NCBI RefSeq assembly: GCF_032380655.1
Contig: NZ_JAWDIY010000002.1
Span: 124,001-188,000, forward strand
DNA from: Diplocloster hominis
Lineage (GTDB): Bacteria; Bacillota; Clostridia; Lachnospirales; Lachnospiraceae
Reading direction: 5' to 3'
Length of the DNA stretch: 64,000 nt
Below the pieces are notes generated by a model. That model was not told where the DNA came from and searched no databases. It saw nothing but the letters and a program-made list of their open reading frames with translations. This document shows, one piece after another, positions 5,887 to 13,687 of this stretch (position 1 is its first letter; every line of letters starts with the position of its first letter). The position numbers and the translations under genes were made by a program.

Positions 5887-6123
5887 ATGAACCGAAAAGA
5901 AGATTATAGGGATATGGAAAAGTATCATAAGGCGTGTCAGAGACAGCATAGGCGATATTACAGCAAAACGTCATTTCTATATCCGTCTCATCCGTGGACT
6001 GCGGAGGAAGATGCACTGGTAATCAAACATGAGATTACCGATTCTGAACTGTCCGAGAAAATAGGCCGTTCTGTTGGTGCGATACATAACAGACGGTATG
6101 AACTTAAAAAGTTAGCCAGATAG
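5887..6123 (+). CDS. SANT/Myb-like HTH small protein (78 aa)
   Basis: Residues about 35-75 (PWTAEEDALVIKHEITD, then IGRSVGAIHNRRYELKK) match a SANT/Myb-type three-helix DNA- or protein-binding fold of the kind common in phage accessory proteins. The basic N-terminus (KACQRQHRRYY) may contact nucleic acid. Start ATG 5887 chosen because GAGG lies 6 nt upstream; ATG 5875 is in frame but has a weaker site. It sits between two small ACAGCAA RNAs, so it may bind or regulate them (inference). Confidence 0.65.
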   Translation: MNRKEDYRDMEKYHKACQRQHRRYYSKTSFLYPSHPWTAEEDALVIKHEITDSELSEKIGRSVGAIHNRRYELKKLAR

Positions 6124-6139
6124 GCATAAAACTTTATAT

Positions 6140-6198
6140 GGGACGCTCACAGCAAATTATTGGATATGACTGTTAATCATAAAAACCAATAGCGTCCT
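6140..6198 (+). ncRNA. Mini tRNA-like RNA with Asn anticodon arm and bulged ACAGCAA (copy f)
   Basis: GGACGC (6141-6146)/GCGTCC (6192-6197) and TATTGG (6158-6163)/CCAATA (6186-6191) are helices directly stacked on the 3' side. On the 5' side they are separated by an 11-nt bulge TCACAGCAAAT. The tip is TATGA-CTGTTAA-TCATA, exactly the 7-nt anticodon loop of the tRNA-Asn at 4015. There is no D- or T-arm. It resembles an armless tRNA or anticodon-arm decoy. Confidence 0.55.
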
Positions 6199-6225
6199 GA
6201 ATGAACTTACAAACAATTTTATTAT

Positions 6226-6307
6226 GGGACTCCTACAGCAATCACAATGGTTAAAACAATGTCTGCAAAACAATGTGAAGCGGTTCAATTCCGCAAATGA
6301 GAGTCCT
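6226..6307 (+). tRNA. tRNA-Cys(GCA)-like RNA with bulged ACAGCAA (copy g)
   Basis: Outer stem GGGACTC/GAGTCCT, then CTACAGCAA, then TCACA/TGTGA enclosing an anticodon-like arm AATGT-CTGCAAA-ACAAT (loop identical to tRNA-Cys GCA, one A.A mismatch), then a T-arm GCGG-TTCAATT-CCGC. Six extra nt separate T-arm and acceptor. It ends 16 nt before the Ro60-like gene start and overlaps its leader. Confidence 0.5.
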
Positions 6308-6323
6308 GGAAAGAGAGGAAACA

Positions 6324-7775
6324 ATGAGCTTCGCAGATGCAATGAGAAAAGACGGTTCATTTACCAGAACCGAAAACGGTGCTGTGGCTTTGAATACCAC
6401 AGGAGACGCAAGACTGGATTTATTCGGCACAATCGGATCCCTGAGAGAAGCTGATGAGGGCAGAATCGAAACACTGTTCGCAGAGGCATACAATCAGGAT
6501 GCTCTTTTTGCCACAAAGATTGCGTTCTATGCAAGGGATATTCGCGGAGGTCTGGGAGAAAGAAAGACTTTCAGAACGATCATCCGTTACATGGCAGAGA
6601 AACACCCGGAAGCACTCAGACCGAACCTTGATTTGATCGGAGTGTTCGGAAGATACGATGATATGTATTCTCTGATTGGAACTCCGTTAGAGGATGATAT
6701 GTGGGCTGCCATGAAGAAACAGTTTGAGGAAGATTTGAAGAACCTCAATGACGGCAAGGCAATTTCCTTACTTGCAAAATGGATTAAGACCGCAGATGCA
6801 AGCAGCTCTGCCACAAGAAAACTCGGAATCATTACGGCGCAGAAATTAGGCTATCCGGTCTACAATTTCAAGAGAATCGTCCGTAGCATGAGAAAACAGA
6901 TCGGTGTCGTTGAAAGTCTTATGTCAGCCGGAAGATGGGATGAAATCAAATACCCGGAAGTTCCGAGCCGTGCGATGATGATTTACCGCAAGGCATTTAT
7001 GAAACATGATGCTGAGAGGTTTGGAGAGTTTATCAACAAGGCAGAAAAGGGAGAGGTAAAAATCAATGCTTCAACACTGTTCCCTTACGACATTGTTGAG
7101 AAGATCCTTTATGGCAGAGAGAGCAGTAAGGTACTCGAAGCACAGTGGAAAGCATTGCCGGATTATGTGGAGAAAGGAACAAACGCTTTAGTTATGGCGG
7201 ATGTGTCCGGTTCTATGAGAGGCAGACCTATGGCAACATCAATCGGTCTTGCAATCTATTTTGCAGAGAGAAATGTTGGAGCATACCACAACCTGTTTAT
7301 GACGTTCTCTGACAGACCGGAGACGGTTATTCTGAGGGGAGAAACCCTTGAACAGAAGATCCGCAACGTAAGCAGAGCAAATTGGGATGGCAACACAGAC
7401 CTTAAAGCTGCTTTTGAGATGGTTCTTGAAATTGCGAAAAAGCATAATACTCCACAGGAAGAAATGCCGAAAGCAATCGTTGTTATCTCTGATATGGAAA
7501 TTGACTATTGCGGAAACCGTGAGTGGTCTTTCTATGACAAGATGGCAAATAAGTTCCGTAAGGCCGGTTATGTAATCCCTAACATTATCTTCTGGAATGT
7601 GAATAGCAGACACGATGTATTCCATGCAGATCACAACCGTAAAGGCGTGCAGCTTGCAAGCGGACAGTCCGTGACGGTATTCAAACAGATCCTGCAGAAC
7701 CTTGGCTACAATCCGGTTGAGGCTATGGAGAATACAATCAATTCTGAGAGATATGATTGCATCACAGTCGAATAG
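6324..7775 (+). CDS. Ro60-like DUF2828 protein with C-terminal vWA domain (483 aa)
   Basis: N-terminal helical repeat region (residues about 15-290) carries DUF2828 signatures: NTTGDARLDLFG, FYARDIRGGLGER and GRYDDMYSLIG. The C-terminus (about 295-480) is a vWA domain with the metal site VMADVSGSMRG, a conserved Thr in NTDL and VVISDMEID. Helical ring plus vWA is the layout of Ro60/TROVE proteins, which bind Y RNAs that in bacteria can mimic tRNA. Start ATG 6324 follows AGAGAGGAAAC. Directly upstream are three small tRNA-like RNAs, which makes an RNP plausible (inference). Expression may depend on the leader RNA that overlaps it. Confidence 0.82.
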   Translation: MSFADAMRKDGSFTRTENGAVALNTTGDARLDLFGTIGSLREADEGRIETLFAEAYNQDALFATKIAFYARDIRGGLGERKTFRTIIRYMAEKHPEALRPNLDLIGVFGRYDDMYSLIGTPLEDDMWAAMKKQFEEDLKNLNDGKAISLLAKWIKTADASSSATRKLGIITAQKLGYPVYNFKRIVRSMRKQIGVVESLMSAGRWDEIKYPEVPSRAMMIYRKAFMKHDAERFGEFINKAEKGEVKINASTLFPYDIVEKILYGRESSKVLEAQWKALPDYVEKGTNALVMADVSGSMRGRPMATSIGLAIYFAERNVGAYHNLFMTFSDRPETVILRGETLEQKIRNVSRANWDGNTDLKAAFEMVLEIAKKHNTPQEEMPKAIVVISDMEIDYCGNREWSFYDKMANKFRKAGYVIPNIIFWNVNSRHDVFHADHNRKGVQLASGQSVTVFKQILQNLGYNPVEAMENTINSERYDCITVE

Positions 7776-7837
7776 AGTAAATACTGACCGGGGCAAATGG
7801 CTCCGGTCAAATAAAATATAAAAGGAGATAACCACCA

Positions 7838-8746
7838 ATGAAAACACCCTACAATGAAATTGTGAACATCGCAAGTATTGGTTCACAGACAAATCCGATT
7901 TCTCTTAATGAGATTTTGAGAAAGGCAAACGATGAGCAGCTTACACCGGCAGCACAAAACAAAGAGAGAGTATTGTTTCTCGGAATTGATGTGCAGCAGG
8001 ACTTCATGGATAATGGATCACTCGGAGTTCCCGGAGCGCACGGCGATGTGGAGAGAATGACACAGTTTATCTATAACAACATGGATAAAATTACAAACAT
8101 TGCGGTATCTATTGATACCCACACACCACATCAGATTTTCCATCCGTGCTGGTGGATTGATGAAAATGGCAATAATCCGGCTCCTTACACACCGATTACG
8201 CTGGCAGACCTTGATTCTGGAAAGTACAGAGCTGTTATCTACCCTCGCCAGAGCCGTGACTATGTAGAACATCTGGAAAAAGACGGAAAGAAAACCTTAT
8301 GCGTATGGTCTTACCACTGTTTACAGGGTACATCTGGTGCGGCATTTGAAAATCAGTTTGCCAACATGATTTATTTTCACTCTGTTGCAAAGAAAGCCGT
8401 TACGCAGCGTCTTGTAAAAGGACAGGATCCACTCAGCGAAATGTACGGAATTATCAAACCTGAGTATGATACAAAGAACTACATCAATATCGACTTCCTG
8501 AACAAACTGGAAAATTACGACAAGATCATTATTGCAGGAGAGGCAAAGAGCCATTGCGTATTGGAAAGCATTAAACAGATTCTCGAACATTACGCTAATC
8601 GCCCAGAGATCACTCAGAAAATCTATATCCTGGAAGATTGTATGTCCTCCATTCCTGGGTTTGAGGATGTTACTGAGCAGACCTTTGATGATTTTAAGAA
8701 AACGTACCATGTAAACATCGTGAAAAGCACAGATGATATTTTGTAG
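7838..8746 (+). CDS. Isochorismatase/nicotinamidase-fold cysteine hydrolase (302 aa)
   Basis: Cysteine hydrolase fold: FLGIDVQQDFMDNGSLGVPG near residue 50 supplies the catalytic Asp and metal region, SIDTHTPHQIF the metal-binding His residues, and AGEAKSHCVLES near residue 235 the nucleophilic Cys. The family includes nicotinamidases (nicotinamide to nicotinate, NAD salvage) and isochorismatases; the substrate cannot be fixed here. The length exceeds the usual 180-220 aa because of an N-terminal extension of about 45 aa and insertions. GGAGATAACCACC precedes ATG 7838; the stop is 12 bp before the vWA gene, so it belongs to the island operon. Confidence 0.8.
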   Translation: MKTPYNEIVNIASIGSQTNPISLNEILRKANDEQLTPAAQNKERVLFLGIDVQQDFMDNGSLGVPGAHGDVERMTQFIYNNMDKITNIAVSIDTHTPHQIFHPCWWIDENGNNPAPYTPITLADLDSGKYRAVIYPRQSRDYVEHLEKDGKKTLCVWSYHCLQGTSGAAFENQFANMIYFHSVAKKAVTQRLVKGQDPLSEMYGIIKPEYDTKNYINIDFLNKLENYDKIIIAGEAKSHCVLESIKQILEHYANRPEITQKIYILEDCMSSIPGFEDVTEQTFDDFKKTYHVNIVKSTDDIL

Positions 8747-8758
8747 GAGGTAGCCGGT

Positions 8759-9433
8759 ATGAATGAAACAGAACAGATAATTGACGGATTAGATGAGGTT
8801 GAGATCACAAATACCTCCATTGATGAAATCGACAGTGAGAACATCAATTTAATTTTTGTCGGAATCGACAAGTCTGGTTCTATGGGAATGTATGAAAGAG
8901 ATATGGTAAAAGCTCTTTCGGATTTCAAAGATGCACTTATCAATTCCAAAGAATGTGATGAGATTCTGGTTGCAAGAGCAGACTTCTCCGACAGTGCAAC
9001 CGTAGGAGGCTATAAGCGCATTACAGAGTTTGACACTTCGTATAGCACCGATGGATGCACAGCTATGTACGATACGATCATTGATGGAACTGAGAAGTTG
9101 AAAGAATACAGAGACTTCCTCAAAAATGAGGGAATGAGAGTAAAGGCCGTGTTTGCAATTTTCGGAGATGGGATGGATAACTCTTCTCAGCCGGGAGGGT
9201 TTGCAAAGGCAAAGAAAGCGGTAGAGTATCTGAACGTGGAAGAAATCGTTACTGCGTTTATCAGTTTCGGAGGACAGGCAACACAGGAGGCGAAAGACCT
9301 TGGATTCAAGAATATCCTCGATGTAAGCAGTTCTGCATCAGAACTCAGAAGAGCTTTCAACTGCTTATCAAAATCAGTGATTGAAAACTCCAAGAGTGCC
9401 GTATCGAAACAGGATGATTTTTTTGACGTATAA
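8759..9433 (+). CDS. vWA-domain protein, TerY-like (224 aa)
   Basis: Almost the whole protein is a von Willebrand A domain: MIDAS motif FVGIDKSGSMG near residue 35, conserved Thr in STDGCTAMYDT near 98, IFGDGMDN near 138. Such TerY-type vWA proteins occur in triads with a PP2C phosphatase and a kinase, and here both follow directly. GGAGG lies 8 nt before ATG 8759. An intrinsic terminator at 9445 separates it from the PP2C gene, which may lower expression of the downstream pair. Confidence 0.85.
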   Translation: MNETEQIIDGLDEVEITNTSIDEIDSENINLIFVGIDKSGSMGMYERDMVKALSDFKDALINSKECDEILVARADFSDSATVGGYKRITEFDTSYSTDGCTAMYDTIIDGTEKLKEYRDFLKNEGMRVKAVFAIFGDGMDNSSQPGGFAKAKKAVEYLNVEEIVTAFISFGGQATQEAKDLGFKNILDVSSSASELRRAFNCLSKSVIENSKSAVSKQDDFFDV

Positions 9434-9444
9434 AAAATGAGAGT

Positions 9445-9481
9445 AGAACGGCGATCCTAAAAGGGGTTGCCGTTCTTTTTT
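9445..9481 (+). terminator. Intrinsic terminator between vWA and PP2C genes
   Basis: AGAACGGC / GCCGTTCT stem with a 16-nt loop, followed by a run of T. It lies inside the cargo operon, so it may act as a partial terminator or attenuator. The PP2C ribosome site begins right after it. Confidence 0.75.
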
Positions 9482-9496
9482 ACGGGAGGAAATACA

Positions 9497-10153
9497 ATGG
9501 TTATAAATAAAATCGGTCAGCAACATATCGACTACGGTACGAATTGCCAGGACTACGGAATTGAATTTGATGGGATGAAAGTTGTTTGCGATGGCTGTTC
9601 GGAGGGGAAACATTCGGAAGTTGGAGCAAAAGCGTTTTGCCATCTTTTGAAAAATGACAGCAGAATTATACATGAATGTAGTGTATATACTGCCGCAGCC
9701 GCTTTTGGAGAGATACTTGGTCTATTCGGGCAGACTTCCGGCTCAATCAGAGATTTCCTTTGTTTTACGATCCTTATGGTTACTGAAAATGAGACACATT
9801 TCATGGTAGATTACTGCGGAGATGGTTTTATCGTGAAAGAACGTCTGGACGGAACGATTGAGTTTGAAGAACTATCTGACGGAGAATACCCGAAATACTT
9901 TGCCTACAATTATGTGAATAAAGATATGCTCAAACAGTACAAAGATGGTGTCAATTTTTCCACAAAGGCTTTTCCGAAAGATGAATACAGGAATATTGGT
10001 GTAGCATCTGATGGAATACGATTCGCCATGAAAGATGAACAATTTAAGAAAGAATTTACGGAAGTCCTGCAGAGCGGCAAGGAAGTAAGAGTAAAGAGGT
10101 TTATAAACAAACATCAGAAAGTATTCCAGGACGATACAACAATCGTATTGTAG
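9497..10153 (+). CDS. PP2C-family Ser/Thr protein phosphatase (218 aa)
   Basis: Metal-dependent phosphatase of the PPM type. Motifs: GTNCQDYG (residues 15-22), VVCDGCSEGKHSEVGA (metal-binding Asp and following Gly), DYCGDGF near 112, GVASDGIRFA near 172 and the terminal DDTTIVL. Length fits compact bacterial PP2Cs. Start ATG 9497 follows GGAGGAAATACA. It ends 9 bp before the kinase start, so phosphatase and kinase are co-translated and presumably act on a common target such as the vWA proteins (inference). Confidence 0.85.
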   Translation: MVINKIGQQHIDYGTNCQDYGIEFDGMKVVCDGCSEGKHSEVGAKAFCHLLKNDSRIIHECSVYTAAAAFGEILGLFGQTSGSIRDFLCFTILMVTENETHFMVDYCGDGFIVKERLDGTIEFEELSDGEYPKYFAYNYVNKDMLKQYKDGVNFSTKAFPKDEYRNIGVASDGIRFAMKDEQFKKEFTEVLQSGKEVRVKRFINKHQKVFQDDTTIVL

Positions 10154-10162
10154 GAGGACATT

Positions 10163-11893
10163 ATGAAAATGGCACTAACGAGGATAGGAAAAGAAAAGAT
10201 AAGACAGCTTACTCCCATAACGGAGGGAGGCGAGGGATATATCTATGAGTTTGGCAACGATATTCTGAAAATTTACAAACCCTGTGTTGATATTGCAGCC
10301 AAGGAAAAGAAAGTTGCCATGCTCATTGACAAACCGCTGCCAAAGGAGGCTATTAAACCGATTACGGCAGTGTATGACAATAACAATAAGTTTATTGGTT
10401 ACATTATGCCAAAAGCCGTAGGAGAGGAAGTAAGAGTTCTCACAAGTAAAAAATATCTGAAAGCGAATGGGATAACCACGAAAGATATTTTGGAAATACT
10501 CGTAAAGATACAGGACACCGTGAGAGATATACATTCCGCCGGAGTGTGTATTGGGGATCTGAACGATCAGAACATCCTCTTTGACAAAACTGGAAATGTG
10601 TACTTTATAGATTGCGATAGTTGGAGCGTGGAAGATGAAAAATGTGAAGTTTGCATGGACTTATTCAAAGATCCATTGATGAAAGGAAATGACTTTTCAG
10701 AGGAAACAGACACATACGCAGAGGCAATTTTGATTTGGAAAACCCTTACAAGGATTCATCCGCATGGTGGGACTATGACACCAGACATGGATATTGTAGA
10801 ACGTATGAAACGAGGAATATGCGTAATAGACAATCCAAAAGTAAAAATACCAAGAACGATTAAACCGTGGAAAAACTTATCTCCTTATCTGGTTGATTCT
10901 CTGAAAAAGATTTTTGAGAATAAGAGCCGATCTATGGGGGATGAATTAAAACACATGGCAAAACACCTTAAATTCTGCGATGTACACCAGGAGTTTTATT
11001 ATGGCAAATATGCTCGTTGTCCGCTATGTGATAATAATGCAAATGTTCTTACTAAGCCGGTATCACAAGGGGTAACAGGAGGGCTTACACTTATCACGAT
11101 GCTCAAAGGAAACGATGTAAAAATTGTTCTAAATGAGCAGTGCTATATCAATAATGCCGGAGAAGTAGTGGAAGTTAAGAATGGGAATAAATTCACATAC
11201 GAAAGCGGAATTAAATACCATTTCGCAGAGGTTGGAGCAGAGAATATTGTAATAAAAGCGGATGATAGAGCGTTCTGGTTTGCCACGGATAGAGAATATG
11301 TGTTTGAGAAGAAACATAAGAGTCCGGTTTATGCGGCAGGAGATTCAGTATATTTCATAAGTCCTGCCAATACATTAACCTCTATCCAGATCACAAAATC
11401 AGGCAACGGAATACGGACGATTACAAAATGTGGATATGAGAGTTACTTTGCGGTATCTGAGGGACATTCGTGCGTTGTGAGTAGATTTGCAGAAAACCTC
11501 ATTGTGAATCTGGATGGAAAAAACATTGAGATACCATATACTGATACCGTGAATAATTATGGAATACACAGAGATAAAATAACCGGAGGATGGCTTATCG
11601 TGTTGGAAAACGGAGCCGGACAGTTCTTTACCTTTGTGTGCAATGAACATGGAGTAGCGTATAGCGAGGATCGCATTAAATATCAATGCGGGCTTGGCAA
11701 TGTATGTTTTTATAACTCCAATATCTCAATACCGATTGATGGAAATATCAGAATATATTCGTACCAGAAACAGGCATTTAAAGATTTTGAGTGCGAAGCC
11801 GTATCGCCGGATAGCTGTTTAATCAAAGATTCTACAGCATTTACGATCGTCAATGATGAAAATATTTATAGACTTGTGAGAACTGTACGATGA
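10163..11893 (+). CDS. Protein kinase-like protein with zinc-binding C-terminal region (576 aa)
   Basis: N-terminal kinase-like domain (about 1-265): glycine loop TEGGEGYIYEF, lysine in DILKIYKP, catalytic loop VCIGDLNDQNILF (GDL in place of HRD) and metal motif VYFIDCDSW. A Cys/His cluster follows near residue 275 (CDVHQ...CPLCDN, zinc-finger-like). The remaining 270 aa are beta-rich and unidentified. AGGAGG precedes ATG 10163. Third member of the vWA/PP2C/kinase set. Its stop overlaps the next ORF region by ATGA. Confidence 0.82.
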   Translation: MKMALTRIGKEKIRQLTPITEGGEGYIYEFGNDILKIYKPCVDIAAKEKKVAMLIDKPLPKEAIKPITAVYDNNNKFIGYIMPKAVGEEVRVLTSKKYLKANGITTKDILEILVKIQDTVRDIHSAGVCIGDLNDQNILFDKTGNVYFIDCDSWSVEDEKCEVCMDLFKDPLMKGNDFSEETDTYAEAILIWKTLTRIHPHGGTMTPDMDIVERMKRGICVIDNPKVKIPRTIKPWKNLSPYLVDSLKKIFENKSRSMGDELKHMAKHLKFCDVHQEFYYGKYARCPLCDNNANVLTKPVSQGVTGGLTLITMLKGNDVKIVLNEQCYINNAGEVVEVKNGNKFTYESGIKYHFAEVGAENIVIKADDRAFWFATDREYVFEKKHKSPVYAAGDSVYFISPANTLTSIQITKSGNGIRTITKCGYESYFAVSEGHSCVVSRFAENLIVNLDGKNIEIPYTDTVNNYGIHRDKITGGWLIVLENGAGQFFTFVCNEHGVAYSEDRIKYQCGLGNVCFYNSNISIPIDGNIRIYSYQKQAFKDFECEAVSPDSCLIKDSTAFTIVNDENIYRLVRTVR

Positions 11894-11907
11894 AAGGAGA
11901 AAATGGT

Positions 11908-12204
11908 ATGACAGAAGCGCAGAAAAAAGCAGTTGAGGTGCAGAAAGAGATCGAAGAGGCCTGCATCCGGCATGGACTTAATCTTACTATCTTTGAAAAT
12001 GGTATTGGATTTGTGGATCCCAAAAACAATAAAATTGTCATGGTATGGAGACCTAAGTATAAACCGGCACCGTCAGAAACACCACCTACACAGAAACCGT
12101 CCGGTGGAAATATGTCCGCTTTCATATTTGGCGGTTCAAAGGGAAGTGGCAGATTTATGGGAAACAAAAGGAAACACACAGTCAGAGGAATGAAACGGAG
12201 GTAG
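11908..12204 (+). CDS. Hypothetical protein (98 aa), basic C-terminus
   Basis: Not recognised. It begins MTEAQKKAVEVQKEIEEAC (helical) and ends with a Gly/Lys/Arg-rich tail (GNKRKHTVRGMKRR) that could bind nucleic acid. ATG 11908 is 9 nt after AAAGGAG; an in-frame ATG at 11890 overlaps the kinase stop and is the alternative start. Same operon as the kinase. Confidence 0.55.
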   Translation: MTEAQKKAVEVQKEIEEACIRHGLNLTIFENGIGFVDPKNNKIVMVWRPKYKPAPSETPPTQKPSGGNMSAFIFGGSKGSGRFMGNKRKHTVRGMKRR

Positions 12205-12210
12205 GTTGAT

Positions 12211-12954
12211 ATGCCAAGTTTTAAATTAAAACCGGAGCACATAAAGATTATGACAGACCTTAATTTTAGAATCTCCATTTTAATAGATTCTAAGGATAGG
12301 TATAGACCGGCAATAGATATTAAAAGACCATTCGGGAACAGCGGCCCCACAACGAATGTGTGTGAAATCATGGGATGGCACTGCGATGAAGAAAGTGGAG
12401 AATACGCTGCTGAGGATATTGAAAAAGCCGAAATGCTCATTATCGAGCTTCCGGTTGCTTTGCAGATCGTGATGCAAAACCACACATTTGAACCCGGAGA
12501 GTATGAAGTAGGGGAATATTCTTCGGCATACTTCAATTATGTTCACATTCGCAATTATCACGCATTAAAATCTCCTATCGCAGAAATAGAGGAAAAATAT
12601 AAAGACTGCGATCAAATGGAAAGGTTACATGAAGTTTGTATGAATGTATCTGGCGATAACCCGTGGAAAGTGATTGACGATCTGAAATGGTTTGCCCAGA
12701 CCGACTTTCTGGCAGATGCAATAGCGGTATTTGAAAAGCATCGAGACGAACAAATCCTTGATGAATGGTTAAAAACACATGACGGAGAGGATTATTGCAA
12801 ATATTGTCCTGAAAACGCTGAATGTCCTCACGGAATGGCTTGTTATGGTGGAGAACCTATCGAGCCGTCTTGCTACGGAGCAGATATGAAAGAATTTCTT
12901 TACACGGACTCTATTATTGAGGATGCACTGGAGGAAAGATATGGCGAAGAATAA
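12211..12954 (+). CDS. Hypothetical protein with Cys-rich segment (247 aa)
   Basis: Unrecognised. The N-terminal 110 aa are acidic and mixed alpha/beta. Near residues 192-215 there is a cluster CKYCPENAECPHGMACYGG that may bind a metal. It follows the previous gene by 6 bp and overlaps the next one by 14 bp, so it is part of the same operon. No function proposed. Confidence 0.6.
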   Translation: MPSFKLKPEHIKIMTDLNFRISILIDSKDRYRPAIDIKRPFGNSGPTTNVCEIMGWHCDEESGEYAAEDIEKAEMLIIELPVALQIVMQNHTFEPGEYEVGEYSSAYFNYVHIRNYHALKSPIAEIEEKYKDCDQMERLHEVCMNVSGDNPWKVIDDLKWFAQTDFLADAIAVFEKHRDEQILDEWLKTHDGEDYCKYCPENAECPHGMACYGGEPIEPSCYGADMKEFLYTDSIIEDALEERYGEE

Positions 12955-13249
12955 CAAACTGATAAATTCCCTGAATGAAATCGCCAGAAGAAACCGCTCA
13001 CAGAACGTTGCTACTGCGGCAGACCAGATGGTTCCACAGATATATGCTGCGATTGCCATAGCACTTCACAGAACCTATGGATTCGGATATAAGCGTATCA
13101 ATGATGTGTTCGTAGAATCACAGCACATTTGGGAAAGCTATGCCGGGGACGGAGCCGGTATGGTAAAGAAGTGTGAGGAAGAAACCGGAGTGACGGTATG
13201 TAGCCCGGAAGAAGCACAGAGATTGACGGAGATGCAGAATGGAATGTAA
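12941..13249 (+). CDS. Hypothetical phage protein (102 aa)
   Basis: Starts MAKNNKLINSLNEIARRN; the rest is helical with an aromatic patch (HRTYGFGYKRINDVF) and an acidic C-terminus. Start ATG 12941 has GGAGGAAAG just upstream and overlaps the previous gene's end. Unknown function; composition and context fit a phage accessory protein. Confidence 0.6.
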   Translation: MAKNNKLINSLNEIARRNRSQNVATAADQMVPQIYAAIAIALHRTYGFGYKRINDVFVESQHIWESYAGDGAGMVKKCEEETGVTVCSPEEAQRLTEMQNGM

Positions 13250-13391
13250 CGAAAATTGCGGATCATGTACTTGGCATGATAATTTTAATGGGACAACGGA
13301 TTGGATATGTGCCAACGAGGAAAGTGATTGCTATGGAGCGGTCACATCCTGGGATGATTACTGCATTGACTACGAACCAAAAGACATATAA
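13239..13391 (+). CDS. Small Cys-rich protein (50 aa)
   Basis: Short ORF beginning MECNENCGSCTWHDNF, with six Cys in all (later DWICAN, SDCYG and DDYCID). The spacing suggests a metal-binding knot. It overlaps the end of the previous gene (13239-13249) and is the last gene before the strong terminator at 13434. Small Cys-rich proteins with MECNxNCGSC-like starts are, as I recall, common in clostridial phages; role unknown. Confidence 0.55.
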   Translation: MECNENCGSCTWHDNFNGTTDWICANEESDCYGAVTSWDDYCIDYEPKDI

Positions 13392-13433
13392 TAACGAACT
13401 CAATTACATCATAAAATTTTAATTTTATCATTT

Positions 13434-13499
13434 AACAAGGAATGACTGCATTAAAATATCGGTTTCACCGATATTCTAATGCGTGGTTGTTCCTTTTTT
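13434..13499 (+). terminator. Strong intrinsic terminator of the cargo operon
   Basis: Very long hairpin: AAGGAA..GCATTA.AATATCGGT pairs with ACCGATATT.TAATGC..TTCCTT around a TTC loop, followed by TTTTTTG. It closes the operon of 6324-13391. Confidence 0.85.
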
Positions 13500-13550
13500 G
13501 TTAAAATGATGGTGTCTTGGTATAGACGTTGGTGGATTATCCCTTTCTTG

Positions 13551-13577
13551 ATATGGAGTAGTGAACGCTACTCCATA
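13551..13577 (+). other. Hairpin 5' of tRNA-Thr
   Basis: ATATGGAGTAG / CTACTCCATAT, 11-bp perfect stem with a 6-nt loop and no U-run, about 8 nt before the tRNA-Thr acceptor. Confidence 0.6.
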
Positions 13578-13584
13578 TTGGTAA

Positions 13585-13671
13585 GCCCGGATAGCTCAAC
13601 TGGCAGAGCATTTGATTTGTAATCAAAAGGTTGTGGGTTCGATTGCCTCTTTCGAGAGGCCATGGGTTCCT
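13585..13671 (+). pseudogene. tRNA-Thr(TGT) with replaced 3' end
   Basis: Normal through the T-loop: GCCCGGA, D-arm GCTC...GAGC, anticodon stem TTTGA/TCAAA around TTTGTAA (TGT), GTGGG-TTCGATT. The expected T-stem and acceptor 3' strands are absent. Instead a perfect hairpin GCCTCT-TTCG-AGAGGC (13645-13660) and CATGGGTTCC follow. Either a broken tRNA or one interrupted by a further insert. Confidence 0.6.
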
Positions 13672-13687
13672 CCATTATTGTAGGATA

